Source: DASUXA01 sp036378155 (GTDB taxonomy: Bacteria > Actinomycetota > Actinomycetes > Mycobacteriales > Micromonosporaceae). From it: DNA of 64,000 nucleotides. Location of the stretch: positions 62,001 to 126,000 of the forward strand of contig DASUXA010000044.1 of assembly GCA_036378155.1 (NCBI GenBank), read 5' to 3'. The notes under the pieces were generated by a model, which had not been told where the DNA came from, made no database searches, and worked only from the letters and a program-made list of their open reading frames with translations. A program made the translations under genes and the position numbers. Positions 47,490 through 56,155 of this stretch are shown here, piece after piece. How positions within the stretch are numbered: the stretch's first letter is position 1; each line of letters opens with the position of its first letter.

Positions 47490-49439
47490 ATGGACGGCGC
47501 GGCGCTGTACAACCGGAACGGCGACCTGGTCGGTCGGGCACCTGCCGGGATCGAGGTGATCGCCGGCGACGGCGCGGTCGACCCGGCTGCCTTCGTCGCC
47601 ACGATGACCTGGTCGCCGCCGTCGCCCGCCGGTCGCCGGGACGTCCGCCTCGCCGTCGAGTACCGGGGTGAGCACCAGGTCGACGCCTCGGTCCGGGTGC
47701 GCGCCGAGCTGGTCGCCGGAGCCGGACAACCCTGGTGGCTGGTACCGGGAGCCTTCTACGGCGAGAACCGCCCCGCGCAGTGCACGCGGATCTTCCCCCG
47801 GTTCGCGATCGGGGCGGACGACCCGGACGGCATGGTCAGCGACCACTGGGAGTTCCGTGCCGACCGGGCGGCGACCCCGGCAGTGTTCGGCTGGGCCGGT
47901 CCGGGCGGTGTCGCCCTGGTGGCGAGCGAGACCACGGCGGTCGGCATGACCGGGCTCGGGTTCGGGCACGACCCGGCGACCGGGCAGGGGTACCTGCACC
48001 TGACGTTCCCGTTCCGCGAGGCGCCGGTCAGCTACGACGGGTCGGACCGACCGGTACCGCCGGAGACCAGCGCGTACACCTGGCGACCCGGCGAGCGGAT
48101 CGAGATCGGGTTCGGACTGTACGCCCTGGGCGTCGACCGGCACGGCTACGCGCCGGTGCTCCGTGAGGAGCACCGGCGGCACAAGGCGACCGCGCCGCTG
48201 CGACCCTGGGTCGAGGTACCCGAGGCGGCGGCGCTCGCCGCCGAGGGGCTGCGCCGCTGGCACTACGCCGAGCCGGGGGTACTGCTGGAGACGGTGGGCT
48301 TCGACCGGGGTGTCAGCGGGCAGGACGGGCTGCCGGTCGACCGGCAGGCGATGCACGTCGGCTGGGTGAGCGGCATCCCCTGGGCGTACGCGCTGCTCCG
48401 GCACGGCAGGCGGGTGTCCGACCCGGATCACGTCGAGGCGGCGACCCGGGTCATCGACTTCATCTGCGCCAACCTCGCCCCGTCCGGCACGTTCTGGGGC
48501 ACCTGGTACCGCTCGCGCGGCTGGGCGCAGTCCTGGTCGCCGGTCAGACACAGCCTGCATGCGCGCACTCTCGCCGAGGCGACGCAGTTCCTGGTACGCG
48601 CCCTGGAACTCGGCGACGACCTGCGCCGCGCGAAGCCGGACTGGATCGCGGCGGTCCGCTCGAACCTCGACGCGGTGACCGCGCGGCAGCGTGCCGACGG
48701 CAACCTCGGCGCGACGCACCACGCGTTGACCGGCGAGGTGCTGTCCTGGTCCGGGTGCGCCGGGCTCGCCTGGGTCGGTGCGCTGGCGGAAGCCGAACGC
48801 TGGGACGGTCCGGACGGGGCGGGCGGACGGTACCTGGCTGCGGCGGTCCGCGCCGGCGACTACTACGCGTCGTTCGTCCACGACGAGTTCCTGCACGGCG
48901 CGCCGGAGGACGTCGACCTCGCGCCGACGTCGGAGGACGGTTACGTCGCCGTGATGGCGTACTTCGCGCTGTACCGCCGCACCGGCGAGGCGCGCTGGCT
49001 GGACCTGGCACGCCGTGCGGCGGACTGGATGTTGACGTTCCGGTACACGTACAACACCACGTTCCCGCCCGGCACCCTGCTGGACGTGTACCGGTTCGCC
49101 ACCCGTGGCGCGGACAACGCCTCGCCGTCGAACCAGCATCTGCACGCGTACGGGCTGATCTGCACCGCCGAACTGGCGGAACTGTCCGCGGCGTGCGGCG
49201 ACGAGCACTACGTCGCACGGGCGCGCGAGGCGCTCGCCTGTTTCAGGCAGTTCGTGGCGCGCTTCGACGGGGATTTCAACGCGTACCGGGGCATGGTGAC
49301 CGAGCGCTACTACCAGACCGCGTGTTTCCAGCCGAAGGGCATGCTGCTGACGCTGTCCCACGCGTGGAGCGTGGGCGTGCTGCTGCTGGGCTGCGAACAG
49401 GCGCTCGCCGACCCGGCGCTGCTCGTCGCGCCGGACTAG
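47490..49439 (+). CDS. Predicted (alpha/alpha)6-barrel carbohydrate-active protein, family unclear
   Basis: 649 residues. The N-terminal ~230 residues form a beta-sandwich (LVAGAGQPWWLVPGAFYG, FPRFAIGADD). The C-terminal part is a helical toroid with paired-helix motifs (HSLHARTLAEATQFLVRAL, YVAVMAYFALYRRTGEARWL, NASPSNQHLHAYGLI). That arrangement resembles glucuronyl hydrolase-, lyase- or isomerase-like enzymes. I cannot assign a family or name catalytic residues. A -10-like TAGGTT at 47476-47481 places the transcript start at or next to the ATG. Its stop codon overlaps that of the convergent GH38 gene (shared CTAG). Confidence 0.75.
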   Translation: MDGAALYNRNGDLVGRAPAGIEVIAGDGAVDPAAFVATMTWSPPSPAGRRDVRLAVEYRGEHQVDASVRVRAELVAGAGQPWWLVPGAFYGENRPAQCTRIFPRFAIGADDPDGMVSDHWEFRADRAATPAVFGWAGPGGVALVASETTAVGMTGLGFGHDPATGQGYLHLTFPFREAPVSYDGSDRPVPPETSAYTWRPGERIEIGFGLYALGVDRHGYAPVLREEHRRHKATAPLRPWVEVPEAAALAAEGLRRWHYAEPGVLLETVGFDRGVSGQDGLPVDRQAMHVGWVSGIPWAYALLRHGRRVSDPDHVEAATRVIDFICANLAPSGTFWGTWYRSRGWAQSWSPVRHSLHARTLAEATQFLVRALELGDDLRRAKPDWIAAVRSNLDAVTARQRADGNLGATHHALTGEVLSWSGCAGLAWVGALAEAERWDGPDGAGGRYLAAAVRAGDYYASFVHDEFLHGAPEDVDLAPTSEDGYVAVMAYFALYRRTGEARWLDLARRAADWMLTFRYTYNTTFPPGTLLDVYRFATRGADNASPSNQHLHAYGLICTAELAELSAACGDEHYVARAREALACFRQFVARFDGDFNAYRGMVTERYYQTACFQPKGMLLTLSHAWSVGVLLLGCEQALADPALLVAPD

Positions 49440-51946
49440 GAGGTCCGGCGCAGCACCACGTCCGCCACGCCGTACCCGTCGACGACCACCGGTCCGCCGC
49501 CGGTCACGCCCGGACCGTCCCAGTCGACCGTCGCCCGTACCGGTGAGCCGCCGAGGTTGCGCAGCCGTACCCGTACCGCCCCGCCGCCGATCGGGCGGAC
49601 CTCGGCGAGCAGCCGGTCCGCCGGTTCGACCCGCAGCCCGCTGTGTCCGGCGGGCACGACCGGACCGATGTACTGCCGAGCCTGCAGCGGTTCCAGCAGG
49701 TCACGGCCGTACAGCCGCACCTGCTCTGCCGTCACCGGGGTGCCGGTCGGGGCGAAGCGGTACCGGTACCGCCGGGTCCCGTCCTGGCTCGCCTGGAAGT
49801 TGGTGAAGTGCAGGTTGTTCATCAGCCAGCTGTTCACGTGTCCACCGTCGACGGCGAGGTGCCGCGCCCAGCGACCGGTGTGGAAGCCGCCGACCTGGAC
49901 CAGGGGGGCGTCGAAGCTGCCCCACAGCATCCCGTGCGAGTCGTTGGTGACGCCGACGGCGTGCTGGATCGAGTACCAGTCCTTGCTGGTGTCCGGCAGT
50001 TGCCCGGTCTCCGCCGGGTACACCGCGCCGGCTGTCTCGAGCAGGAAATGCGGGTCGGCGACCGCGAACGGGAACGCGACGAACACGCTCTCCGGCTCCC
50101 ACCGCGCCGGCTTGACCAGGTCGACGTCGAGGTCGATCAGGTCGAGGTCCCGGTACAGGGTCAGCGCGGCGGTCGCGGTCGGCAGTCCGGGCGGGGTGAC
50201 CCGCCAGGTGATCGTGGCGAGGTCGGACGACTCGGTGATCGTCGGCTCCTCGTCGCCGGGGGCGTACACCCGCTCGAAGTCCGGCCCCGGGAAGTCGGGA
50301 TGGAAGTCCTTCGGCTGGTTGACCACCATCGGGTGGTCGCAGCCCTCGGGGATCAGCTCCAGCACGACAGCCCCGAGACCGTGCCCGCAGCCCTGGTCGA
50401 CGAGTTCCCGACCGTCGCGCAGGTCGACCAGCGACACCACGCCGCCGCGCGTCGGGTCGACGGTCGCCCGGTACCGTCCCTTGACGATCTCGCGCCCGGC
50501 GCGGGTGCGCACCGGTTCGGGCAGCGGCAGCAGCGCCACGCCGAAGGCGGGCGCCTGGGCGACGGTACGGGCGTGACGCGCCCCGTCGATCTCGACGTGC
50601 ACCGGTTCGACGCGGTCGCGTCCGGTCGGGTTGACCACGAGGATGCCGCGCCGCTCGTCCGCCGTGGCGCCCGCCTGGCGCCCGGCACCGGGTCTGTCCG
50701 CGCCGCTCGCCCCGCTCGCGGCGAGCCGGTACATGCCTTCGATCGCCAGGTCGCGGGCCAGGTCGTACGCCTGGTACGCAAAGGCTGCCTTGGCGTTGGC
50801 GTGCGAGTGGCTGAACGTCGAGTGCGGTCGCCGGTACGTCTCCCAGGAGCCCCAGGTGTGCTCGGCGTACAGCAGCAGGTCCTCGTCGACCCGATCGAGG
50901 TCGGTCAGCAGTTCGGGTTCGGACCGCAGCCGGACCGGACCTCGGCGGTACCCGATGACCTGCGCGCGCGCCGGTTCGCCGTCGCCGCGCAGCAGCGCCA
51001 GTCCCAGGCTGGTCTGCGCGGCTCGGGCGAACGAGCGCGCCTCGCGGTACACCGCGACCTCGCGGGCGGTCGACCCGTGACCGTGCGACCACCAGTCGGA
51101 CCATTCGCCCCGTACCACCGGGATGTCGGCCCGCCTCGCCTGCGGTTCCAGCCGGTCGAGGGCGTCGTCGATGGTGGCGGTGCGCATCGGCAGGTCGGGG
51201 TGTACCGCGTTCCAGTGCCGTACCACGTCGAGGAACAACGCGGTGGGCCACCGGTTGTCGTTGGCGGCGTGGACCACCGCGAGGTCGTACGGGTAGTCGG
51301 CGCGGGCGTCGAGTCGCTTGACGAAGTCGGCGATGTGCCGCTCGGCGGCGAGGACGTCGCCGTCGATGATGCCCCATTCCTCGCCGACGCCGTAGTGGGT
51401 GGACAGCCAGACGAAGACGCGCGCTCCGCTCGGTCCTTCCCACCAGAAGCCGGTCGGTTGCTGGTACGGCGCCCGGCCGTGGTCCGGGTTCAGCGCCATC
51501 ACCAGCCTGGACAGTCCGGCTCGACGCATCGCGTCGACGGTGCCCCAGGCGAGGCCGTTCACGTCGCCGTGCTGTTCGGTTCGCACCCGCAGCCCGGCTG
51601 CCCGCAGCGTACCGATCGACTGGTACGCCACGTCGAATTCCGCGTCCGACGGCAACTGGGTCATGTTGAGGTACCCGCCGGTGACCGCGATCCGGTCGGT
51701 GTCGGCAAGCCGGCGTAGCCGCTCCACGTCGGACGGTTCGGCGTCGGCGAGGTAGCGCAGCACCGGGCGGGACACCTCGAAGGTCCACCGGAACTGGTCG
51801 GGGCCGGGCGCCGGGTGTGCGTCGGCGAGCCGGAGGACTTCGGGGACGATCCGCCGGTGCAGCCCGTCGACGATCCGCGGGCTGTTGGTGTAACCGAGAT
51901 CGTGGTGGGTATGAGGGACCAGCACGACCTCACGTATGGGCGCCAT
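49436..51946 (-). CDS. GH38-type alpha-mannosidase, copy 3 (short, divergent)
   Basis: 836 residues; GAGGA precedes the ATG. PHTHHDLGYT (His12, His14, Asp16) begins the protein at once, as expected for a GH38 catalytic domain without an N-terminal extension; EQHGDVNGLAWG (Asp128) is the likely nucleophile region. YAEHTWGSWET supplies a further conserved helix. The rest is beta-sandwich. It is the most divergent of the three and may act on a different linkage. It is divergent from the ABC importer operon, with an operator-like site just upstream. Confidence 0.85.
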   Translation of the reverse strand: MAPIREVVLVPHTHHDLGYTNSPRIVDGLHRRIVPEVLRLADAHPAPGPDQFRWTFEVSRPVLRYLADAEPSDVERLRRLADTDRIAVTGGYLNMTQLPSDAEFDVAYQSIGTLRAAGLRVRTEQHGDVNGLAWGTVDAMRRAGLSRLVMALNPDHGRAPYQQPTGFWWEGPSGARVFVWLSTHYGVGEEWGIIDGDVLAAERHIADFVKRLDARADYPYDLAVVHAANDNRWPTALFLDVVRHWNAVHPDLPMRTATIDDALDRLEPQARRADIPVVRGEWSDWWSHGHGSTAREVAVYREARSFARAAQTSLGLALLRGDGEPARAQVIGYRRGPVRLRSEPELLTDLDRVDEDLLLYAEHTWGSWETYRRPHSTFSHSHANAKAAFAYQAYDLARDLAIEGMYRLAASGASGADRPGAGRQAGATADERRGILVVNPTGRDRVEPVHVEIDGARHARTVAQAPAFGVALLPLPEPVRTRAGREIVKGRYRATVDPTRGGVVSLVDLRDGRELVDQGCGHGLGAVVLELIPEGCDHPMVVNQPKDFHPDFPGPDFERVYAPGDEEPTITESSDLATITWRVTPPGLPTATAALTLYRDLDLIDLDVDLVKPARWEPESVFVAFPFAVADPHFLLETAGAVYPAETGQLPDTSKDWYSIQHAVGVTNDSHGMLWGSFDAPLVQVGGFHTGRWARHLAVDGGHVNSWLMNNLHFTNFQASQDGTRRYRYRFAPTGTPVTAEQVRLYGRDLLEPLQARQYIGPVVPAGHSGLRVEPADRLLAEVRPIGGGAVRVRLRNLGGSPVRATVDWDGPGVTGGGPVVVDGYGVADVVLRRTS

Positions 51947-51963
51947 CCGCCGTCCTCACTGTG

Positions 51964-51977
51964 TGGCATCGTTGCCA
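51964..51977. promoter_or_regulatory. LacI/CebR-like operator, site 5
   Basis: TGGCATCGTTGCCA has one mismatched pair (positions 6/9). It is placed 17 bases upstream of the third GH38 gene and about 205 bases before the importer's binding-protein gene, so it may govern both sides. Confidence 0.65.
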
Positions 51978-52182
51978 TACATATCTAAGCGCTCACCCGG
52001 CGTCATGGCAAGCTCGAAAATGCGCGCTGACCTGCGGAAATGTGTACGTCCCGGACGCGCCTCTTGTGTGCGAGTTCACATTCCGCTACGTTCCCGTGTG
52101 GTAAGGATTCCAGGTCCATTTGCGCCGTACCGAGTGGTCGGCGAAGATGCGGTTCCATCACGCCGTCGAAGGGGACAGCCAC

Positions 52183-53550
52183 ATGAGGAAGAGGCGATCG
52201 GCCCTGGTGGCCCTGGGCATCGCCGCCGTCTTTGTCGCGTCGGCCGGTTGCGGTTCAGGTAATGGCAGCGGTGACAAATCGGGCGCCGACTTCAGCGCCA
52301 AGCCCTCGGGAACCCTGAACGCCTGGGGATTCAACAATGCGGACGATGTCGGAAAGTCCCGACTCGCATACGCGGAAAAGCAGCTGTCCGGCGTCACCAT
52401 CAAAATCGACGAGACCGGATTCGACGCGCAGAAGTTCACCACCCGGGTCGCCAGCGGCGACGTCCCTGACGTCGTGCAGATGGACCGGCAGTACGTGGGG
52501 ACCTACGCCGCCCAGGGCCTGATCATGCCGCTGGACAAGTGCTTCTCGGCGAACAAGGTGGACCCGAAGGAGCGCTGGTACGCCTCGGTCGTGGGCGACG
52601 TGACCTACAAGGGTCAGGTATGGGCCGTGCCGCAGTTCTACCAGCCGCCGGCGATCCTGCTGAACGAGGCGGTGCTGAGCGCGGCGGGTGTGCAGGACTC
52701 CGACATCGACACCTCCAAGCCGGACGTCCTGCTCGCGGCGATCAAGAAGATGTACAAGGAGAGCGGGGGCGTGCCGACCACGCTCGGCTTCCACCCGCAG
52801 GCGACCGGCCAGGCCAACCTCTGGGTGCTCGGGCTCGGCGGCAAACTGGTGGGCGACAACGGCAAGCCGACCCTCGACGACCCGTCCAACACGTACGCCC
52901 TCGACCTGCTGAAGAAGATCATGGACGCGCAGGGCGGGTACGCGAAGGTCAAGAGCTTCAGCGACTCGTTCGACACGTTCGGGGCGAAGAACCAGTTCGT
53001 CCAGAACCAGGTCGGCGCGGAGACCGACGCTCAGTGGTACCCGAACGTGCTGTCGCCGTACAAGGACAAGATCCAGCTGCACGCGGTTCCGTTCAAGGAC
53101 AAGAACGGCAACCCGGTCGCGGTCGCGGGTGGGCAGGCGTTCGTGATCCCCGCCAAGGCGAAGAACCCGACCGCCGCGTGTGCCTGGGCGCTCGCGCTCA
53201 CCTCGCAGGACGCGTGGATGGCGGCGGGTGACGCCCGCGCCGAGACGATCAAGCAGAAGAACGGCATCTACACCGGGCTGTTCACCGGCTCGCCCGCCGC
53301 GGACAAGGCGATCCGCGACAAGTACGTGAAGCCGAGCGGCAACGCGGGCTTCGACCAGGTGATCGCGACGTACTACGACGTGGTGCCCACCGGGAAGAGC
53401 CTCGGTGCCTCGCCCGCCGGACAGCAGATCCAGCAGGAGCTGACGAACGCGATCACGGCTGCCCTGCTCGGTAAGAAGTCCTCTCAGCAGGCGCTCGCGG
53501 ACGCCCAGGCGGCAGCCATGCAGGCGTACAAGAACATCGCCGGAAGCTGA
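52183..53550 (+). CDS. ABC sugar importer, lipid-anchored binding protein
   Basis: 455 residues; AAGGGGAC upstream of the ATG. A basic start and hydrophobic stretch end in the lipobox ASAGC, with Cys23 to be lipidated. The mature protein is a family-1 extracellular solute-binding protein (TLNAWGFNNADD, ASGDVPDVVQMDRQYVG, KQKNGIYTGLFTGSPAADKA). Such proteins bind mono- or oligosaccharides. It is the only secreted component I can see in the whole glycan locus, so it sets what enters. It uses fewer GTA valine codons than its neighbours. Confidence 0.93.
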   Translation: MRKRRSALVALGIAAVFVASAGCGSGNGSGDKSGADFSAKPSGTLNAWGFNNADDVGKSRLAYAEKQLSGVTIKIDETGFDAQKFTTRVASGDVPDVVQMDRQYVGTYAAQGLIMPLDKCFSANKVDPKERWYASVVGDVTYKGQVWAVPQFYQPPAILLNEAVLSAAGVQDSDIDTSKPDVLLAAIKKMYKESGGVPTTLGFHPQATGQANLWVLGLGGKLVGDNGKPTLDDPSNTYALDLLKKIMDAQGGYAKVKSFSDSFDTFGAKNQFVQNQVGAETDAQWYPNVLSPYKDKIQLHAVPFKDKNGNPVAVAGGQAFVIPAKAKNPTAACAWALALTSQDAWMAAGDARAETIKQKNGIYTGLFTGSPAADKAIRDKYVKPSGNAGFDQVIATYYDVVPTGKSLGASPAGQQIQQELTNAITAALLGKKSSQQALADAQAAAMQAYKNIAGS

Positions 53551-53568
53551 AACCAGGTACGCGCAATG

Positions 53569-53602
53569 GTGGCGGGTTCCGCGGAATCGCGGAACCCGCC
53601 AC
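53569..53602 (+). terminator. Strong hairpin between binding-protein and permease genes
   Basis: GTGGCGGGTTCCGCG pairs perfectly with CGCGGAACCCGCCAC (15-bp stem, 4-base loop). It has no T-run. In importer operons such a hairpin commonly stabilises the binding-protein message or lets only part of transcription through, giving more binding protein than permease. Confidence 0.8.
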
Positions 53603-53639
53603 GCGTATTTCACGAGGGATTCCCCGATGGAGGCGTTCG

Positions 53640-54602
53640 ATGACTCTGAACAGCACGGCAGCGCCGCCTGATTCCGGTACGCGGTCGCTGACGCCCCGAC
53701 CACGACGGAAATACAACCGTCGGGAAGCCCTGGCCGGATATCTGTTCATCTCGCCGTGGATAATCGGGTTCCTCATTTTCACGGCCGGCACGATGATCTA
53801 CAGTCTGGTGATTTCGTTCAGCCACTACAATCTGGCGACGAATCTCATCCGACCCGCCGGACTGGACAACTACAAGGGGCTGCTCGAGGACCCGAAGGTC
53901 GCCGCCTCCCTGGGCAACACGCTCTTCTACGCGGTACTCGCGGTGCCGCTGGAAATCATCGTCGCGCTGTTCCTGGCGTCGCTGCTCAATCACGCCAGCC
54001 GCGGTGCCGGGTTCTTCCGGACCGTGTACTACCTGCCGAAGATGACCCCGATGGTCGCCACCGCATCGGTGTTCATGCTGCTGCTGAACGGGAACACCGG
54101 GGCGATCAACCGGGGGCTGCGGCTGATCGGTATCCACGGACCTCAGTGGCTGGTCGACCCCGCGTGGGTCAAGCCGTCGATTGTGCTCATGACACTGTGG
54201 GGCGTCAGCGGCACGATGGTCATCTTCCTGGCCGCGCTCAAGAACGTGCCGCGCGAACTGTACGAGGTGGCAGCGCTGGACGGCGCCGGACCGGTACGCA
54301 AGTTCTTCTCGATCACCCTTCCGATGATCTCCGGCGCGATGTTCTTCAACGTCATCGTGCTCAGCATCGCCGCGTTCCAGGTGTTCGACCAGTCGTACCT
54401 GCTGTTCTGGCGCGACCAGTCGAACGCCGCCCCCGAGGCGTCGCTGTTCTACGCCGTGTACCTGTTCCAGGAGGCGTTCCGGCAGTTCAATTTCGGATTC
54501 GCGGCGGCGATGGCGTGGCTGCTGTTCGTCATCCTGATGGTGCTGACCCTGATCCAGGTGAAGGTCGGTAACCGGTTCGTCTACTACGAGGGAGATCGGT
54601 GA
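53640..54602 (+). CDS. ABC sugar importer permease 1 (MalF/UgpA type)
   Basis: 320 residues with six predicted membrane helices after a basic, cytoplasmic N-terminus. The EAA loop that docks the ATPase reads YEVAALDGAGPVRKFFSITLP. It overlaps the second permease gene (TGATG). With the binding protein it forms a carbohydrate-type importer. Confidence 0.93.
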   Translation: MTLNSTAAPPDSGTRSLTPRPRRKYNRREALAGYLFISPWIIGFLIFTAGTMIYSLVISFSHYNLATNLIRPAGLDNYKGLLEDPKVAASLGNTLFYAVLAVPLEIIVALFLASLLNHASRGAGFFRTVYYLPKMTPMVATASVFMLLLNGNTGAINRGLRLIGIHGPQWLVDPAWVKPSIVLMTLWGVSGTMVIFLAALKNVPRELYEVAALDGAGPVRKFFSITLPMISGAMFFNVIVLSIAAFQVFDQSYLLFWRDQSNAAPEASLFYAVYLFQEAFRQFNFGFAAAMAWLLFVILMVLTLIQVKVGNRFVYYEGDR

Positions 54603-55543
54603 TGTCGGTACTCAAGTCCACGGCCGCGACCTCCCGCGACGCACTGACCGGTGCGATCGACGTCGTCCGCCCGGTACCGAAGACCGACCGTACCGGCAGG
54701 CTGACCGCCGGCATCGGCAAGGTTCTGATGACGGTGCTGCTCATCGGCTTCGCGCTGCTGTTCATGTACCCGTTCGCCTGGCTGCTCGCCGCGAGCCTCA
54801 AGCCGGCGGACCAGATCTTCGACAACCGGCTGATCCCCGAGACCCTGCGACCGAGCAACTTCGTCCAGGTGTGGCACGAACTTCCCCTGCTGCACTGGCT
54901 GTTCAACAGCGTGTCGATCGCGCTGCTCGCCGCCGGGGCCGTCGCCGTATCCAGTTCGCTGATCGCCTGGGGATTCGCCTACTTCCGCTTCCCCGGTCGC
55001 AACATCCTGTTCGGGCTGGTGCTCGGCACCATGATGCTGCCGGGATCGGTCACCATGATCCCGATGTACCTGATCTGGAAGCAGACCGGGCTGCTCGGCA
55101 CGTGGGTTCCGCTGTTCGGGGCGAACCTGTTCGGATCAGCCTTCTACATCTTCCTGCAGCGGCAGTTCTTCCTCGGGCTGCCCAGAGAGATCTTCGAAGC
55201 GGCGCGGATCGACGGGGCCAGCTACTGGCAGATGTTCTGGAAGATGGCGATGCCGCTGTCCATCCCGTCGTTCATCATCGTGTTCCTGTTCGAGTTCCAG
55301 GCGAGCTGGAACAACTTCCAGGGCGCGTTGATCTACCTGAACAGCGGCAGCGTCGACAACTTCACCACCCCGCTGGGCATCGCGTACGCGATGACGAAGT
55401 ACAGCCCGACAGCCGGCGGACACGGCGACTACCAGTACGTCATGGTCGCGTCGTTGCTGGTCACCCTGCCGATGCTGCTGCTGTTCAGCTTCGGGCAGCG
55501 GTACTTCATCGAAGGCGTGGCGACCCAGGGTCGCAAGGGGTAG
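54602..55543 (+). CDS. ABC sugar importer permease 2 (MalG/UgpE type)
   Basis: 313 residues, six helices. The EAA motif is EAARIDGASYWQMFWKMAMP. ATG 54602 (GGAG eight bases before it) is preferred to GTG 54599. No ATPase gene follows, so the importer must borrow a shared ATPase of the MsiK type encoded elsewhere, as is usual for actinomycete sugar importers. Confidence 0.93.
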   Translation: MSVLKSTAATSRDALTGAIDVVRPVPKTDRTGRLTAGIGKVLMTVLLIGFALLFMYPFAWLLAASLKPADQIFDNRLIPETLRPSNFVQVWHELPLLHWLFNSVSIALLAAGAVAVSSSLIAWGFAYFRFPGRNILFGLVLGTMMLPGSVTMIPMYLIWKQTGLLGTWVPLFGANLFGSAFYIFLQRQFFLGLPREIFEAARIDGASYWQMFWKMAMPLSIPSFIIVFLFEFQASWNNFQGALIYLNSGSVDNFTTPLGIAYAMTKYSPTAGGHGDYQYVMVASLLVTLPMLLLFSFGQRYFIEGVATQGRKG

Positions 55544-55641
55544 TGCCGGCGCGGGCGTCCTGGGGCGCGTCGACGGCGACCTGGGCCGGGGTGTGCGCCG
55601 GTAGCCGGGCTGGCCTCGCCCGACCGGTTGGGGGACGGTCC

Positions 55642-55663
55642 TCGACGTCGACGTCGACGTCGA
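55642..55663 (+). repeat. Hexanucleotide TCGACG repeat
   Basis: Three TCGACG units plus TCGA lie in the 194-base gap between the importer and the YciI gene. I see nothing else there except a -10-like TAGACT at 55705-55710 that could serve the YciI gene. Confidence 0.6.
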
Positions 55664-55737
55664 TGCCGCGCCGCCCGCCGCGCCGGACGCCCGCCGCCCC
55701 TCCGTAGACTGGTCGACAACCCGTCAGGAGATCCGGC

Positions 55738-56049
55738 ATGAGTGTGCGATTCCAGCCCACGTTCCTGATCCGCGCCGAGTACTGCGCGGATGCCGCCCAG
55801 GCGCGCGAGCCGTACCGGGACCGGCACCTGGAAGGCGTCGCCCGGCTGCTCGCGTCCGGTACCGCGCTCGTGGCAGGCGCGATGGCCGACCTGTCCGCCT
55901 CGGTCCTGGTGGTACGCGCCGACGACGCCCAGGCGGCTCGGGCGCTCGCCGAGTCGGACGTGTACTGGCGCAACGGGGTCTGGACGAACATCGAGGTGTC
56001 CGAGTACATGGCGGCGACGGTCGCCGACATCGACCCGGTCAACGAGTAG
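55738..56049 (+). CDS. YciI-family protein
   Basis: 103 residues; AGGAG upstream of the ATG. The ferredoxin-like fold shows RAEYCADAAQAREPYRDRHL, then GTALVAGAMAD and SDVYWRNGVWTNIEVSEY, typical of YCII-related proteins. The family has a conserved His/Asp site and mostly unknown roles. It stands alone and converges on the desaturase gene. Confidence 0.85.
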   Translation: MSVRFQPTFLIRAEYCADAAQAREPYRDRHLEGVARLLASGTALVAGAMADLSASVLVVRADDAQAARALAESDVYWRNGVWTNIEVSEYMAATVADIDPVNE

Positions 56050-56081
56050 CCGGGACCCGCGCCGGTCGGCGCGGATCCCGG
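56050..56081. terminator. Bidirectional hairpin between convergent genes
   Basis: CCGGGACCCGCGCC and GGCGCGGATCCCGG form a 14-bp stem with one mismatch and a GGTC loop, directly after the YciI stop. No T-run follows, as is common in high-GC genomes. Confidence 0.7.
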
Positions 56082-56155
56082 AACCGGACCGCGCAGACCG
56101 AGACCGGTGACGACCTCGATCGCCGCGGCGACGGCTGTGCGTGACGGGTGCGCGC

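Noticed and set aside
51936..52262. Forward-strand 108-codon frame over the start of the third GH38 gene and the importer promoter
   Set aside because: It covers the operator and the divergent promoter region and ends inside the binding-protein gene in another frame; no protein motif is present.
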